Source: JBOICV01 sp050740255 (GTDB lineage: Bacteria; Pseudomonadota; Gammaproteobacteria; Nevskiales; JBOICV01). From it: a DNA stretch of 45,874 bases. This document shows, in pieces, positions 17,131-26,162 of this stretch (position 1 is the first letter of the stretch; every line of letters begins with the position of its first letter). A model generated the notes under the pieces. It did not search any database. It was not told the origin of the DNA and worked only from the letters and a program-made list of their open reading frames with translations. Position numbers and translations under genes: made by a program. The DNA lies in NCBI GenBank assembly GCA_050740255.1, contig JBOICV010000156.1:1-45874 (forward strand), given 5' to 3'.

Positions 17131-19419
17131 TTAAAATCCCACGCCGAAGGAAATCTGGAAGCGGTCTTCCTCATCCTCCGGCTGGGTATCGATGGGCACA
17201 GCGTAACTAAGCCTGAGCAGCCCGAAAAAGGGAGTAAACCACTGGAAGGCCACACCGGCGGAACTGCGCAACAAGTCGGTCTCAAACTCGTCGGTATCGC
17301 GAAAAGCGCTGCCGATATCGTAGAACAAGGCCAGCCGTGTGGACTTGCCGTCCGTTTCCAGAAATGGCATCGGCACGATCAGCTCATTCTGCAACGAGAC
17401 CCTTAACTTGCCGCCGAAGGCGTTGCCGAAGGGTGTATCGCGCGGACCGACCGTGCCTTCGCGGAAACCGCGCACCGAGTCGGCGCCACCTACGAAAAAG
17501 TTCTCGAAGGGTGGAATGTCGTCGGTGTCGCCGTAGCCGTCGGCGTAGCCAAGATTGCCGCGCAGTTCGTAAGCGAAACCTTTGAACAAATCGAAGAACT
17601 GCTGGTGCTGGAAGCTGGCCCGGTAAAATTCGAGGTCGCTGCCGGGCACGGTGATGTCGAAATCCAGCCGGTCCAGCATGCCGCGGCGCGCGAAGATGGT
17701 GCGGTCACGCGTGTCCCGCACCAGACCCGTACGCAGCTCGTAATTGGTGAACTCGGTGCCGTTATTGAGCAGGAACTGCAGCACTTCGTTGGAGGTGATG
17801 CCGGCGAAACTCGACACCACGGTGCGGTCGGCGCCGACGCCGAGCCGTAGCGAGGCGAATTCCGACAGCGGCAGGCCGTAGGTCAGTCCGGCGCCGAACG
17901 CATTGGTGTCGAAGCCGGAGGAAAAGCGCACTACCTGCTCCGACTCGCGGAAGAACATATTGACCGTGCGGCTGATGCCGTCGTCCGTCGCATAGGGATC
18001 GGTCCAGGACGCGGAGAACAAGCGCGCGAATTCGTTGTTCTCCGCCGTGACGGAGACGCGGTCGCCGCTGCCGCGGAAGTTGCTGTTGGTAACACTGCCG
18101 TTGATCAGAAACCCGGCGGCGTCCGAGAAGCCGACGCCGATCTGGATCGCACCCGCGGCACGTTCCTTGACGTCGAAATCCACATCGACCAGATCTTCGG
18201 AGCCCGGGACTTTATCGGTCTCGACCTGCACTTCCTCCAGGAACGGCAGCCGTTGCAGGCGCTCGCGCGAGCGTTCGACCGCGGCGCGCGAGAAGGTCGC
18301 GCCTTCGAGCTGGCGCATCTCGCGGCGCAGGGTTTCGTCGTCGGTGGCGCTGTTGCCGGCGAAATTGATTTGCCGCACATAGACGCGCCGGCCGGGTTGC
18401 ACCGCGAAGTCGAGACTGACTTCTTTCTTGCTGTCGTCGATGCGCGGCGCCGGGTCCACCTTGGCAAACGCATAACCCTCGTCGGCGAGGCGCGCCGCGA
18501 TGCGGTTGCCGCTTTCGGTGGTTTCCTTGCGCGAGAAAATCTGGCCGGGTTTGACGCTAATGAACTGCTTGAGAAAATCCTCGGACAGAATCAGCTCGCC
18601 GGTCAGCCGGAAATCCTTGACTTTGTAAACCGCGCCCTCTTCCAGATTGATGGTGATGAAAATGTCGCGCTTGTCCGGCGACAGAGCTACTTGTACCGAA
18701 CTGACCTCGAAACGCAGATAACCGCGGTCCTGGTAGTGGGAGCTGAGGCTTTCCAGGTCGCCGACCAGTTTTTCCTTGGAGTAATTGTTGCTGGACTGAA
18801 ACAGGGAAATCGTGCGGGTCGGCTGCAGCTCGAATCCCTCAAGCAGCGCCTCATCGTCGAATACCTGGTTACCCACCACGTTGATCTTCTTGATCTTGGC
18901 GACCGGACCTTCGGTCACCTTGATCTCGATGCGGACCTGGGCCTCGGCCTCCTTGATTACATCGGTCTTGATGCGCACCGCGTAATAGCCGTTGGCGTAG
19001 TACTGGCGTTTGAGTTCCTGTTCAACCTGGTCCAGCAGGTCTTTGCGATAAAGCTCACCCTCGGCGAGTCCCGCTTTGGCCAGGCCTTTCTTGATCTCAT
19101 CGCCGCCGAGCTTCTTGTTGCCCTCAATCTTGAAGCTGGCGATCGCCGGGCGCTCCACCACCCTGACGACCAGCACTTCGCCGTCGCGGCTGAAACCGAC
19201 GTCCTGGAACAGACCGGTGTCGTACAGCGCGCGGATGCCTTGGCGCGCGGTCTGCTCATTGAGCTGATCGCCGGTCGAAAATGGCAGGTAAGTCAGCACC
19301 GTGCCCAATTCGAGCCGCTTCAGGCCTTCGACGCGGATATCGGCGATGGTGAAGTTGTCGAAGGCGAATGCGGCGGCGGATACCATCCACACCAGCGCCA
19401 GCCGGCGCAAAAATTTCAT
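17131..19419 (-). CDS. bamA: Outer membrane protein assembly factor BamA
   Basis: Core of the BAM complex that folds beta-barrel proteins into the outer membrane. The 762-residue precursor starts with a signal peptide (residues 1-19) followed by five POTRA domains; the first begins FTIADIRVEGLKRLELGTV. The C-terminal 16-strand barrel carries the conserved loop-6 motif VRGF in SVRGFREGT and ends in the aromatic beta-signal FGVGF. Signal peptide, POTRA number and closing phenylalanine are all intact. It sits 16 bases after rseP and 34 bases before skp, linking sigma-E stress signalling with its target pathway. Confidence 0.97.
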   Translation of the reverse strand: MKFLRRLALVWMVSAAAFAFDNFTIADIRVEGLKRLELGTVLTYLPFSTGDQLNEQTARQGIRALYDTGLFQDVGFSRDGEVLVVRVVERPAIASFKIEGNKKLGGDEIKKGLAKAGLAEGELYRKDLLDQVEQELKRQYYANGYYAVRIKTDVIKEAEAQVRIEIKVTEGPVAKIKKINVVGNQVFDDEALLEGFELQPTRTISLFQSSNNYSKEKLVGDLESLSSHYQDRGYLRFEVSSVQVALSPDKRDIFITINLEEGAVYKVKDFRLTGELILSEDFLKQFISVKPGQIFSRKETTESGNRIAARLADEGYAFAKVDPAPRIDDSKKEVSLDFAVQPGRRVYVRQINFAGNSATDDETLRREMRQLEGATFSRAAVERSRERLQRLPFLEEVQVETDKVPGSEDLVDVDFDVKERAAGAIQIGVGFSDAAGFLINGSVTNSNFRGSGDRVSVTAENNEFARLFSASWTDPYATDDGISRTVNMFFRESEQVVRFSSGFDTNAFGAGLTYGLPLSEFASLRLGVGADRTVVSSFAGITSNEVLQFLLNNGTEFTNYELRTGLVRDTRDRTIFARRGMLDRLDFDITVPGSDLEFYRASFQHQQFFDLFKGFAYELRGNLGYADGYGDTDDIPPFENFFVGGADSVRGFREGTVGPRDTPFGNAFGGKLRVSLQNELIVPMPFLETDGKSTRLALFYDIGSAFRDTDEFETDLLRSSAGVAFQWFTPFFGLLRLSYAVPIDTQPEDEEDRFQISFGVGF

Positions 19420-19435
19420 GTCCCTAGTATCCCTT

Positions 19436-20800
19436 CTAGCTTAAAAGCCGCGCGATATCGTTATATAAGGCCAGCGTCATCAGCGCCGCCAGCAGACCGA
19501 TGCCGACCCGTTGTCCGAATTGCTGCGCCGCGTCCGACAGCGGCCGACCGCGCAACCACTCCACGCCGTCAAACAGCAAATGTCCGCCATCCAGAAGCGG
19601 CACCGGCAGCAGGTTCAGCACACCGAGGCTCACGCTGACCAGCGCCAGAAATCCGAGGTAGGCCACCAGGCCGAAACCGGCGCTGACACCCGCATACTCC
19701 GCGATCTGGATCGGGCCGCTCACATGTTTCCAGGACACCAGCCCGGTGACCATATGCCCCAGCAGCTTCAGGGTAAGTGCCGAAACCGTCCAGGTCTCTT
19801 GCAGCGCCGCTGCCAGCGCGGGTAAGGGCGCCTGCCGCACCGTTATCTCGTACTGCGCGCGCAAATCCTGCCACATCTGCGAGTTCACATCTACGGCAGC
19901 GCCCAAACGCCCGCGCGTCTGCCCATCCTCCGTCACCGTCTGCAGCCGGGCACTGACCTGCAACTCTCCTCCGGCGCGTTCGAGCCGGATGCGGACTTGC
20001 GCGCCGGGCCGCGCGGAAACCCATTCGACCAATTGTGGCCAGTCGCGTACCGCCACCCCGTCCAGCGCCAGCACGCGATCGCCGGCTCGCATCCCCGCCG
20101 TCTCCGCCGCCGAGCCCGGCACGATCTCGCCGATGATGGCCGGTAGCGGGGGACGACGCGGCACCAGTCCCAATTCCTTGAACAGGGCTTCGGGGTCGGC
20201 GCTGATGCGCGCGAGATCAAGACTTACGGTGCGCGTTCCGCCCTGTGGTTCGCGCACCTCCAACTGCACCGCCTCGCGGTCGAGCGCGGAATCCAGAAGT
20301 CCCAGGCGCAGTTGCTGCCAGTCGACGATCGGCTCGTCGTTCAGGCTGAGCACGACTTCACCGCCTTGCAGGCCGCTCTGCGCCGCGAGCGTGCCGGCCG
20401 GCACCTCGCCCACGACCGGTTTGAGGCCGGTCACACCCAGCATGAATATGGCCCAGTACAAGAGCACTGCGAACAGAAAATTCACGCCCGGGCCGGCGGC
20501 GACGATCAGCATACGTTTCCAGGGCGGCTGCCGGTTGAAGGCCCGCGGCAGCTCTTCCGGCGGCACCGCGCCTTCGCGTTCGTCCAGCATTTTCACGTAG
20601 CCGCCGAGCGGCACCGCCGAAATCCAGTAATCCACTTCATCGCGACGCCAGCCGAATAGCCGTGGACCAAAGCCGATGGAGTAACGCAGCACGCGCACGC
20701 CGAGCCGGCGCGCCACCCAGAAATGGCCGTACTCGTGCACCGCGACCAGCAGGGAAATGGCGACGATAAACGCAAGCAGCGTCTGACTGATCTCAAACAT
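19436..20800 (-). CDS. rseP: Intramembrane zinc metalloprotease RseP
   Basis: Site-2 protease of the inner membrane that cuts anti-sigma factor RseA after DegS, releasing sigma-E. The 454 residues have the zinc motif HEYGH at 22-26 in the first membrane helix, and the second metal-ligand motif in NLLPVPLLDGGHLLF near the C-terminus. Two tandem PDZ domains lie between, seen as GLQGGEVVLSLNDEPI and GMRAGDRVLALDGVAV. The start overlaps the end of dxr by 8 bases, the standard dxr-rseP-bamA arrangement. Confidence 0.96.
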   Translation of the reverse strand: MFEISQTLLAFIVAISLLVAVHEYGHFWVARRLGVRVLRYSIGFGPRLFGWRRDEVDYWISAVPLGGYVKMLDEREGAVPPEELPRAFNRQPPWKRMLIVAAGPGVNFLFAVLLYWAIFMLGVTGLKPVVGEVPAGTLAAQSGLQGGEVVLSLNDEPIVDWQQLRLGLLDSALDREAVQLEVREPQGGTRTVSLDLARISADPEALFKELGLVPRRPPLPAIIGEIVPGSAAETAGMRAGDRVLALDGVAVRDWPQLVEWVSARPGAQVRIRLERAGGELQVSARLQTVTEDGQTRGRLGAAVDVNSQMWQDLRAQYEITVRQAPLPALAAALQETWTVSALTLKLLGHMVTGLVSWKHVSGPIQIAEYAGVSAGFGLVAYLGFLALVSVSLGVLNLLPVPLLDGGHLLFDGVEWLRGRPLSDAAQQFGQRVGIGLLAALMTLALYNDIARLLS

Positions 20801-21986
20801 GACTTAGCCTTTCCTTGGCCTGAACCCGCGCCCACCGATCCGCCGCGAGCACCTGGTCGAGATCCGTCGGTTGGGCCTGCGCAAACTCGCCGAGCGGCAA
20901 GCGGTTCAATGTGGCCTCGATCAAGCGCGGAATGCCCAGGTACTCCAGTTGTCCGTTCAGAAACGCCGCCACCGCGATCTCGTTGGCGGCGCTCAGCACC
21001 ACCGGCGCCATGCCGCCCGCGGCTAGCGCAGCGCTGGCGAGATCAAAGCACGGATAACGCCCCGGTTCCAGCACCTGGAACTCGAGTTGTGCCAAGGCGA
21101 GCAGATCGAGCGGCTTCACGCCGCTGGCGATGCGTTCAGGCCATGCCAGGGCCTGCGCGATCGGTGTGCGCATGTCCGGCGCGCCGAGCTGCGCGAGCAG
21201 TGAGCCGTCGGCGTACTCGACCAGCGCGTGCACGATGCTTTGCGGGTGTACGACGACTTGAATCTGCTGCGGCTTAAGCCCGAACAGCCAGACCGCCTCG
21301 ATTACTTCGAGGCCTTTATTCATCATGGTCGCCGAGTCCACTGAAATTTTCGGACCCATGGTCCAGTTGGGATGCTTCACCGCCTGCGCGGGAGTGATCT
21401 TGGACAGCTCGGCCAGTGCTGTGTTGCGGAACGGCCCGCCGGAAGCCGTCAACACCACGCGCACCACGCCGGGCGGCGCAGTGCCGCAGCGATAGCCGGC
21501 CGGCAGGCACTGGAACACCGCGTTGTGCTCGCTATCAATCGGCAACAGCGCGCCGCCATGCTCACGTAAAGCGCGCATGAACAGCGCCCCCGCCATGATT
21601 AACGGCTCCTTATTGGCGAGTAGCACGCGCTTGCCCGCGCGTAGCGCGGTCAGTGCGGACCTCAGGCCCGCGGCGCCGACGATGCCGGCCAGCACCTGTT
21701 CGGTCTGGGGCAGCGTCACCACTTCGAGCAAGCCCGCCTCGCCCTCGAGTACCGTGATGTCTTTGCCGGCGGCGCCGAGCTGCTGGCGCAATGCAGCCGC
21801 GTTTTTGTCTATCACGGCGTAGCGCGGGCGGTGCAGCAGACACAGCTCCGCCAGCGCGGTCGCGTCGCTATGCGCGCTAAGCGCGAGTGGCCGGAAGCGT
21901 TGCGGGTGGCGCGCCAACACGTCCAGCGTATTGCGGCCGATGGTGCCGGTCGCGCCCAGCACGACGATTTGGGCAGGCTCGGTCAT
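20793..21986 (-). CDS. dxr: 1-deoxy-D-xylulose 5-phosphate reductoisomerase
   Basis: First committed enzyme of the MEP isoprenoid pathway: rearranges and reduces DXP to MEP with NADPH. The 397-residue protein has the nucleotide-binding start VVLGATGTIGRNTLDVLARHP, the metal and substrate motifs IDSEHNAVFQCL and LTASGGPFRNT, and NWTMGPKISVDSATMMNKGLEVIEA. Its product feeds UppS, encoded two genes upstream, which makes the C55 lipid carrier. Starts 7 bases after cdsA. Confidence 0.96.
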   Translation of the reverse strand: MTEPAQIVVLGATGTIGRNTLDVLARHPQRFRPLALSAHSDATALAELCLLHRPRYAVIDKNAAALRQQLGAAGKDITVLEGEAGLLEVVTLPQTEQVLAGIVGAAGLRSALTALRAGKRVLLANKEPLIMAGALFMRALREHGGALLPIDSEHNAVFQCLPAGYRCGTAPPGVVRVVLTASGGPFRNTALAELSKITPAQAVKHPNWTMGPKISVDSATMMNKGLEVIEAVWLFGLKPQQIQVVVHPQSIVHALVEYADGSLLAQLGAPDMRTPIAQALAWPERIASGVKPLDLLALAQLEFQVLEPGRYPCFDLASAALAAGGMAPVVLSAANEIAVAAFLNGQLEYLGIPRLIEATLNRLPLGEFAQAQPTDLDQVLAADRWARVQAKERLSHV

Positions 21987-21993
21987 CGCGCGC

Positions 21994-22812
21994 TCACAAA
22001 CCCAGCAACATCAGTCCCAGCAAATGGCAGGGCGCCGCCGCGAGCATGCTGTCGGTGCGATCCAGCATCCCGCCGTGGCCGGGGAAGAGCCGGCCGCTGT
22101 CCTTGAGCCCCACGTGGCGCTTGAACATGGATTCGGTCAGATCGCCGACGATGGAAATCGCCACCGTGAACACCGCAAGCGCCAGGAATAAAGCGAGTTG
22201 CGCGCCATGGAATTTGAACAGCAGACTGCCGGCAACCGCGGCAACGATCAGACTGGCCGTGAGACCACCCGCCACGCCTTCCCAGGTCTTGCCGGGACTC
22301 ACCGCCGGCGCCAATTTGGTTTTGCCAAAGCTGCGGCCCGCAAAATAGGCGCCGGTGTCCGCTCCCCAGATCAGACAAAACAGCACCAGCACGCGCGCCG
22401 GCCCCATCTCGCCCAAACCCTGCAAGTGGCCAATGGCCGCGAAGGCCGGCACCAGAATGAGCAGCCCGACCACCGCCTTGAGCAGGCGCCGCGGTGTGCC
22501 TGCCGGCAATCCCGCAGGATAGACCAGCACCCAGAGCGTGGCGGCCAGCCACCATACAGCGCCGAGCGCTATCAACAGACGCAACATCTGGACATCCGAC
22601 GTGATCCACCAGGCGGCGGCGCAAAGCACCCACAGCAGCAGCAGATAAGCGGTTTGCGCCGGCGCAGTGAGCTGCATCATGCGGCCCCACTCCCAGGCGC
22701 CAATGCCGAACATTGCGATAAGCAGCAGTGCGAATGCGGTGTTGGGCAGGTACCAGACGGCGCCAATGGCGAACGGCAGCAGCAGCACCGCGGTAAGAAT
22801 GCGGGCCTTCAT
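21994..22812 (-). CDS. cdsA: Phosphatidate cytidylyltransferase
   Basis: Integral inner-membrane enzyme that makes CDP-diacylglycerol from phosphatidic acid and CTP, the branch point of phospholipid synthesis. I use the ATG at 22812 (272 residues, starting MKARILTAVLLL), which overlaps the uppS stop by 4 bases. The frame is open further upstream but runs inside uppS. Several membrane helices are evident. The family signature lies near the C-terminus: GKTWEGVAGG, then FKRHVGLKDSGRLFPGHGG followed by DRTD. Confidence 0.95.
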   Translation of the reverse strand: MKARILTAVLLLPFAIGAVWYLPNTAFALLLIAMFGIGAWEWGRMMQLTAPAQTAYLLLLWVLCAAAWWITSDVQMLRLLIALGAVWWLAATLWVLVYPAGLPAGTPRRLLKAVVGLLILVPAFAAIGHLQGLGEMGPARVLVLFCLIWGADTGAYFAGRSFGKTKLAPAVSPGKTWEGVAGGLTASLIVAAVAGSLLFKFHGAQLALFLALAVFTVAISIVGDLTESMFKRHVGLKDSGRLFPGHGGMLDRTDSMLAAAPCHLLGLMLLGL

Positions 22813-23549
22813 GCGTCCGCTCTGACTTTGCCGTAACGGCGCTCGCGCTGTGCGTACCATTCCAGCGCGGCGCTGAATTCCGGCGCACGGAAATCGGGCC
22901 ACAAGCAGTCCGTGAAATAAAGCTCGGTATAGGCCAGTTGCCAGATGAGAAAATTACTGATTCGATGTTCGCCGCCGGTACGGATCAACAGGTCCGGATC
23001 GGGCGTATCCGCCAGACTCAGTTCGCGTGCGAGACGCTCACTGTCGAGTTGGTCGGGTCGCAGCCGCCCGTCAGCGACCCGCTCCGCGAGGCGGCGCGCT
23101 GCCTGCGCGAGGTCCCAGCGGCCGCCATAGCCCACGGCGATATTCAGCGCGAGCCGGTTGTTGTTACGGGTGCGTTCCTCGGCGGCGCGCATCGCCTGCT
23201 GCAAGCTGTCGTTGAAGCGTGCGTGTTCGCCGACGAAGCGTATCCGCACCTGGTTTTCATCCAGCTCCGCGACCTCTTCTTGCAGCGCGCGCAGAAACAA
23301 CTGCATCAAAGTGCCGACTTCTTCCTGAGGGCGCTGCCAGTTTTCACTGGAGAAGGCGAACAAGGTCAGATGTTGCACGCCGTGACGGTAAGCGGCTTCG
23401 ACGGTGGCGCGCGCGGCCTTGGCGCCGGCACGGTGGCCGAAACTGCGCGGCTGCCGGCGCCGCTGCGCCCAGCGCCCGTTGCCGTCCATGATGATGGCGA
23501 CGTGGGCGGGGACGGCGGCCGGCGCCCCTACGGCTGTGGCTGGTCTCAT
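22809..23549 (-). CDS. uppS: Undecaprenyl diphosphate synthase (cis-prenyltransferase)
   Basis: Extends farnesyl diphosphate with eight isopentenyl units in cis configuration to C55-PP, the carrier for peptidoglycan, O-antigen and other glycans. The 246-residue protein has the catalytic aspartate in IIMDGNGRWA (Asp22), FAFSSENW, and the diphosphate-binding region DLLIRTGGEHRISNFL ending TDCLWPDF. The stop of frr is immediately upstream (23550), and its own stop overlaps cdsA. Confidence 0.96.
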   Translation of the reverse strand: MRPATAVGAPAAVPAHVAIIMDGNGRWAQRRRQPRSFGHRAGAKAARATVEAAYRHGVQHLTLFAFSSENWQRPQEEVGTLMQLFLRALQEEVAELDENQVRIRFVGEHARFNDSLQQAMRAAEERTRNNNRLALNIAVGYGGRWDLAQAARRLAERVADGRLRPDQLDSERLARELSLADTPDPDLLIRTGGEHRISNFLIWQLAYTELYFTDCLWPDFRAPEFSAALEWYAQRERRYGKVRADA

Positions 23550-24107
23550 TTATAAGGCCAGCATCTCCTTTTCTTTTCCGCTCAACAGCGCGTCCACCTC
23601 CGCAACATGTTTATCGGTAAGCTTCTGTAACTGCTCCTCGGCACGGCGCTCGTCGTCCTCGCTGATCATCTTGTCCTTCAGCATTTCCTTGATATCGTTT
23701 TTGGCATCGCGCCGCACGTTGCGGATCGCCACGCGAGCGTTTTCAGCCTCGGCCCGCGCCACCTTCACCAGCTCCTTGCGCCGCTCCTCAGTCAGCGCCG
23801 GCAGCACGATGCGGATGGTGTTGCCGGCGGTATTGGGGTTCAAGCCGAGATCGGAAGTGAGTATTGCTTTCTCGATCACGCCGACCATGTTCTTGTCCCA
23901 GGGCTGGATGCTGAGTGTGCGTGCATCCTCGGCGATAATGTTGGCGCACTGTGACAAGGGCACCTCATTGCCGTAGTAATCCGCCCTGACGTGGTCCAGC
24001 AGGCTGACATGTGCGCGGCCGGTGCGCAGCTTGGCGAAGTCCTGCTTGCACATCGTCACACACTTGCTCATGCGCTGGGTGCTGTCACTGATCGAATCGT
24101 TCAGCAT
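23550..24107 (-). CDS. frr: Ribosome recycling factor
   Basis: With EF-G, splits the post-termination ribosome into subunits. The 185-residue length matches E. coli. Typical segments are FAKLRTGRAHVSLLDHV, ISIQPWDKNMV-like (LSIQPWDKNMV), GLNPNTAGNTIRIVLPALTEERRKELVK, and a C-terminal helix with MISEDDERRAEEQLQKLTDK. It lies 11 bases after pyrH, the almost universal pyrH-frr pair. Confidence 0.97.
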   Translation of the reverse strand: MLNDSISDSTQRMSKCVTMCKQDFAKLRTGRAHVSLLDHVRADYYGNEVPLSQCANIIAEDARTLSIQPWDKNMVGVIEKAILTSDLGLNPNTAGNTIRIVLPALTEERRKELVKVARAEAENARVAIRNVRRDAKNDIKEMLKDKMISEDDERRAEEQLQKLTDKHVAEVDALLSGKEKEMLAL

Positions 24108-24118
24108 CGTTGCTTCCT

Positions 24119-24835
24119 CTAACCCTGATTGACCAGCGTGCCTACATTCTCGCCGCGCACGATACGCATCAGATCGCCCGCTCGGAACATGTCGTACACC
24201 CGCAGCGGCATTTTGTTATCACGGCACAAAACAATAGCGGTGGTATCCATGACCCCGAGCCGCTGATCCAGCACCTGCTGATAGCTCAGATGCTCATAGC
24301 GTTTGGCGCTCTTGTCCGTGACGGGGTCGGCCGTGTAGATGCCATCCACTTTAGTGGCCTTGAGCAGCAAGTCGGCTCCGATTTCAATGGCCCGCAAGCT
24401 GGCGGCAGTGTCGGTCGTAAAGAAGGGGTTACCGGTGCCGGCCGCAAATACCACCACGCGGCCTTTTTCCAGATGGCGGATGGCGCGGCGCCGGATGTAC
24501 TCTTCGCAGACCTGATTGATGCGGATGGCCGACATCACACGGACCGTCATGCCGACGCGCTCCATCGCATCCTGCAGCGCCAGGCCGTTCATCACCGTGG
24601 CCAGCATGCCCATTTGATCGCCGGTGACGCGGTCCATGCCGGACCCGGCCAGACCAGCGCCGCGGAAAATATTGCCGCCGCCGGTGACGATGGCGACCTG
24701 CACCCCCGCGGCCACCACATCCTTGAATTCCTGCGCCAGCTTGGCGATGACCGCCGGATTGATTCCGAACTCATCATCGCCCATCAACGCTTCGCCGGAG
24801 AGTTTGAGAAGAATTCGCTGGTACTTGGCCGGCAT
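24119..24835 (-). CDS. pyrH: Uridylate kinase
   Basis: Hexameric amino-acid-kinase-fold enzyme that phosphorylates UMP to UDP, allosterically controlled by GTP and UTP in known homologues. I choose the ATG at 24835 (238 residues, MPAKYQRILLKLSGEAL), because the 11 extra upstream codons do not match the family. Motifs are KLSGEAL, IVTGGGNIFRG, and GTGNPFFTTDTAA. It is the first gene of the long lipid/envelope run; rpsB-tsf, its usual upstream partners, are not here. Instead a short leader with a hairpin, then a REP-like repeat and fabH, precede it. Confidence 0.96.
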   Translation of the reverse strand: MPAKYQRILLKLSGEALMGDDEFGINPAVIAKLAQEFKDVVAAGVQVAIVTGGGNIFRGAGLAGSGMDRVTGDQMGMLATVMNGLALQDAMERVGMTVRVMSAIRINQVCEEYIRRRAIRHLEKGRVVVFAAGTGNPFFTTDTAASLRAIEIGADLLLKATKVDGIYTADPVTDKSAKRYEHLSYQQVLDQRLGVMDTTAIVLCRDNKMPLRVYDMFRAGDLMRIVRGENVGTLVNQG

Positions 24836-24852
24836 AACGCGCCCTGAAATAC

Positions 24853-24874
24853 GCCCGCTGGGCATCAAGCGGGC
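24853..24874 (-). promoter_or_regulatory. Leader hairpin upstream of pyrH with possible promoter
   Basis: GCCCGCT and AGCGGGC form a 7-bp stem over an 8-base loop, 17 bases before the pyrH start. On the same strand a TACAAT hexamer (24886-24891) could be a -10 element, which would put the hairpin in the 5' leader. No convincing -35 is visible, so the assignment is tentative. Confidence 0.3.
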
Positions 24875-24900
24875 AAACGGCGCTTATTGTACATAGTTGC

Positions 24901-24926
24901 AATCGCGTGCAGGCACGCTCCTACAA
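24901..24926 (-). repeat. REP-like palindrome between fabH and pyrH
   Basis: On the minus strand this reads TTGTAGGAGCG, then a GTGC/GCAC stem, then CGCGATT. The same TTGTAGGAGCG...CGCGATT frame recurs in the larger palindrome at 35638-35691, so the two are members of one family. It begins 3 bases after the fabH stop and could stabilise the fabH 3' end. Confidence 0.65.
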
Positions 24927-24929
24927 CGA

Positions 24930-25889
24930 TTACCACCTCATTAACACGGAACCCCAGGTCATCCCTCCGCCCATGCCGAGCAGCATGACGTGTTGGCCCG
25001 CCTGGATACGGCCGTCGCGCACCGCGGCATCCAGCGCCAGCGGCACCGATGCCGCCGAGGTATTGCCCTGCTGCGCCACCGTTGTCACCAGACGCTCGCG
25101 CGGGATACCGATTTTGTCCGCGGTCGTGTTGAGAATGCGGATATTCGCCTGATGTGGCACCAGCCAGTCAATATCCGCCGCGGTCAAGCCGTTTTGCGCC
25201 AGCGTCTCCCTGGAAATTTCGTCCAGCACCCGCACCGCCACCTTGTAAACCGCGGCCCCATCCATTTCCAGATAGGGATTGCCACGCAATTTGCCGCCGC
25301 TAATGCCCCCGGACACGCGCAGGATGTGACTGAGGCTGCCGTCGGCGCGCAACGCCGTGGACATGATGCCGGGTTGGTCCGCAGCTTGTACCACCACCGC
25401 CCCGGCGCCATCGCCGAACAGCACGCAGGTACGGCGGTCGTTCCAGTCGAGAATGCGTGAAAACACCTCGGCGCCTACGACCAATGCGCAGCGGTGCTGA
25501 CCGCAGACCACAAACTTTTCCGCTATTGCCAGGGCATAGACGAAGCCGGTGCAGACTGCCTGCACGTCGAAGGCCGCACCCTGCTTTACGCCCAATTTCT
25601 GCTGTAACAGACAGGCGGTAGAGGGAAAAACCATGTCCTCGGTGGTGGTTGCGACTACGATCAGGTCCACATCTTCCGGCCCGACGCCCGCCGCCTCCAG
25701 CGCACGACGGCTGGCGTGCAGCGCCAGATCGCTGGTCATCTCATCGTCCGCCGCCACATGCCGGCTCTCGATACCGGTGCGCGACACAATCCATTCGTCG
25801 CTGGTTTCGATGCGCGATTCCAGTTCGCGGTTGGTGACCACCCTCTCAGGTAAATAGCTGCCGGTACCGGTGATGCGTGCGTAATCCAT
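24930..25889 (-). CDS. fabH: 3-oxoacyl-[ACP] synthase III
   Basis: Initiates fatty acid synthesis by condensing acetyl-CoA with malonyl-ACP. From the ATG at 25889 the protein has 319 residues and opens MDYARITGTGSYLPE, closely matching E. coli. A second possible ATG lies 4 codons upstream. The catalytic triad is complete: Cys113 in AVCTGF, His246 in VPHQANI and Asn276 in QGNTSAA. It is usually between plsX and fabD; here it stands alone beside pyrH, about 8 kb from fabD, with a REP-like repeat at its 3' end and MITE-like copy 2 upstream. Confidence 0.95.
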   Translation of the reverse strand: MDYARITGTGSYLPERVVTNRELESRIETSDEWIVSRTGIESRHVAADDEMTSDLALHASRRALEAAGVGPEDVDLIVVATTTEDMVFPSTACLLQQKLGVKQGAAFDVQAVCTGFVYALAIAEKFVVCGQHRCALVVGAEVFSRILDWNDRRTCVLFGDGAGAVVVQAADQPGIMSTALRADGSLSHILRVSGGISGGKLRGNPYLEMDGAAVYKVAVRVLDEISRETLAQNGLTAADIDWLVPHQANIRILNTTADKIGIPRERLVTTVAQQGNTSAASVPLALDAAVRDGRIQAGQHVMLLGMGGGMTWGSVLMRW

Positions 25890-25990
25890 GATTCGAACCA
25901 TGCCGTCTGTATAAGCGGCACATGCTAACAAATCGTCCCGCCTGCTCCGGAGCCGCATGTTAGATTCATAGCCGTGCGGCACGCTTGAAG

Positions 25991-26124
25991 GGTGGTGTCT
26001 CAGTTGCCGTCACACCGGCGTGGTCCCGGCTTTCGCCGGGAGGTGTCCATGCGCTTGAAAAGACTGGATTCCGGCCTCCGCCGGAATGACGAACCGGGAA
26101 TCAGCGGCAAACTGAGAAACTATC
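25991..26124. mobile_element. MITE-like element, copy 2 (upstream of fabH)
   Basis: A 134-base non-coding element. The left end GGTGGTGTCTCAGTTGCCG (25991-26009) and the right end, read in reverse (26105-26124, GATAGTTTCTCAGTTTGCCG), form an imperfect terminal inverted repeat with one single-base gap. Its left 30 bases and the segment TTGAAAAGACTGGATTCCGG through the CCGGAATGACGA palindrome are nearly identical to copy 1, while the middle differs. The 8-base flanks (GCTTGAAG and GCGATAGA) do not match, so this copy is decayed or rearranged. It separates fabH from the small + strand gene. Confidence 0.7.
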
Positions 26125-26162
26125 GCGATAGATAACTAAACGAGTGCATGGGAGGTATTGTC

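Noticed and set aside
18253..19638. 461-codon open frame opposite bamA
   Set aside because: Entirely antisense to bamA and the end of rseP, without recognisable domains.
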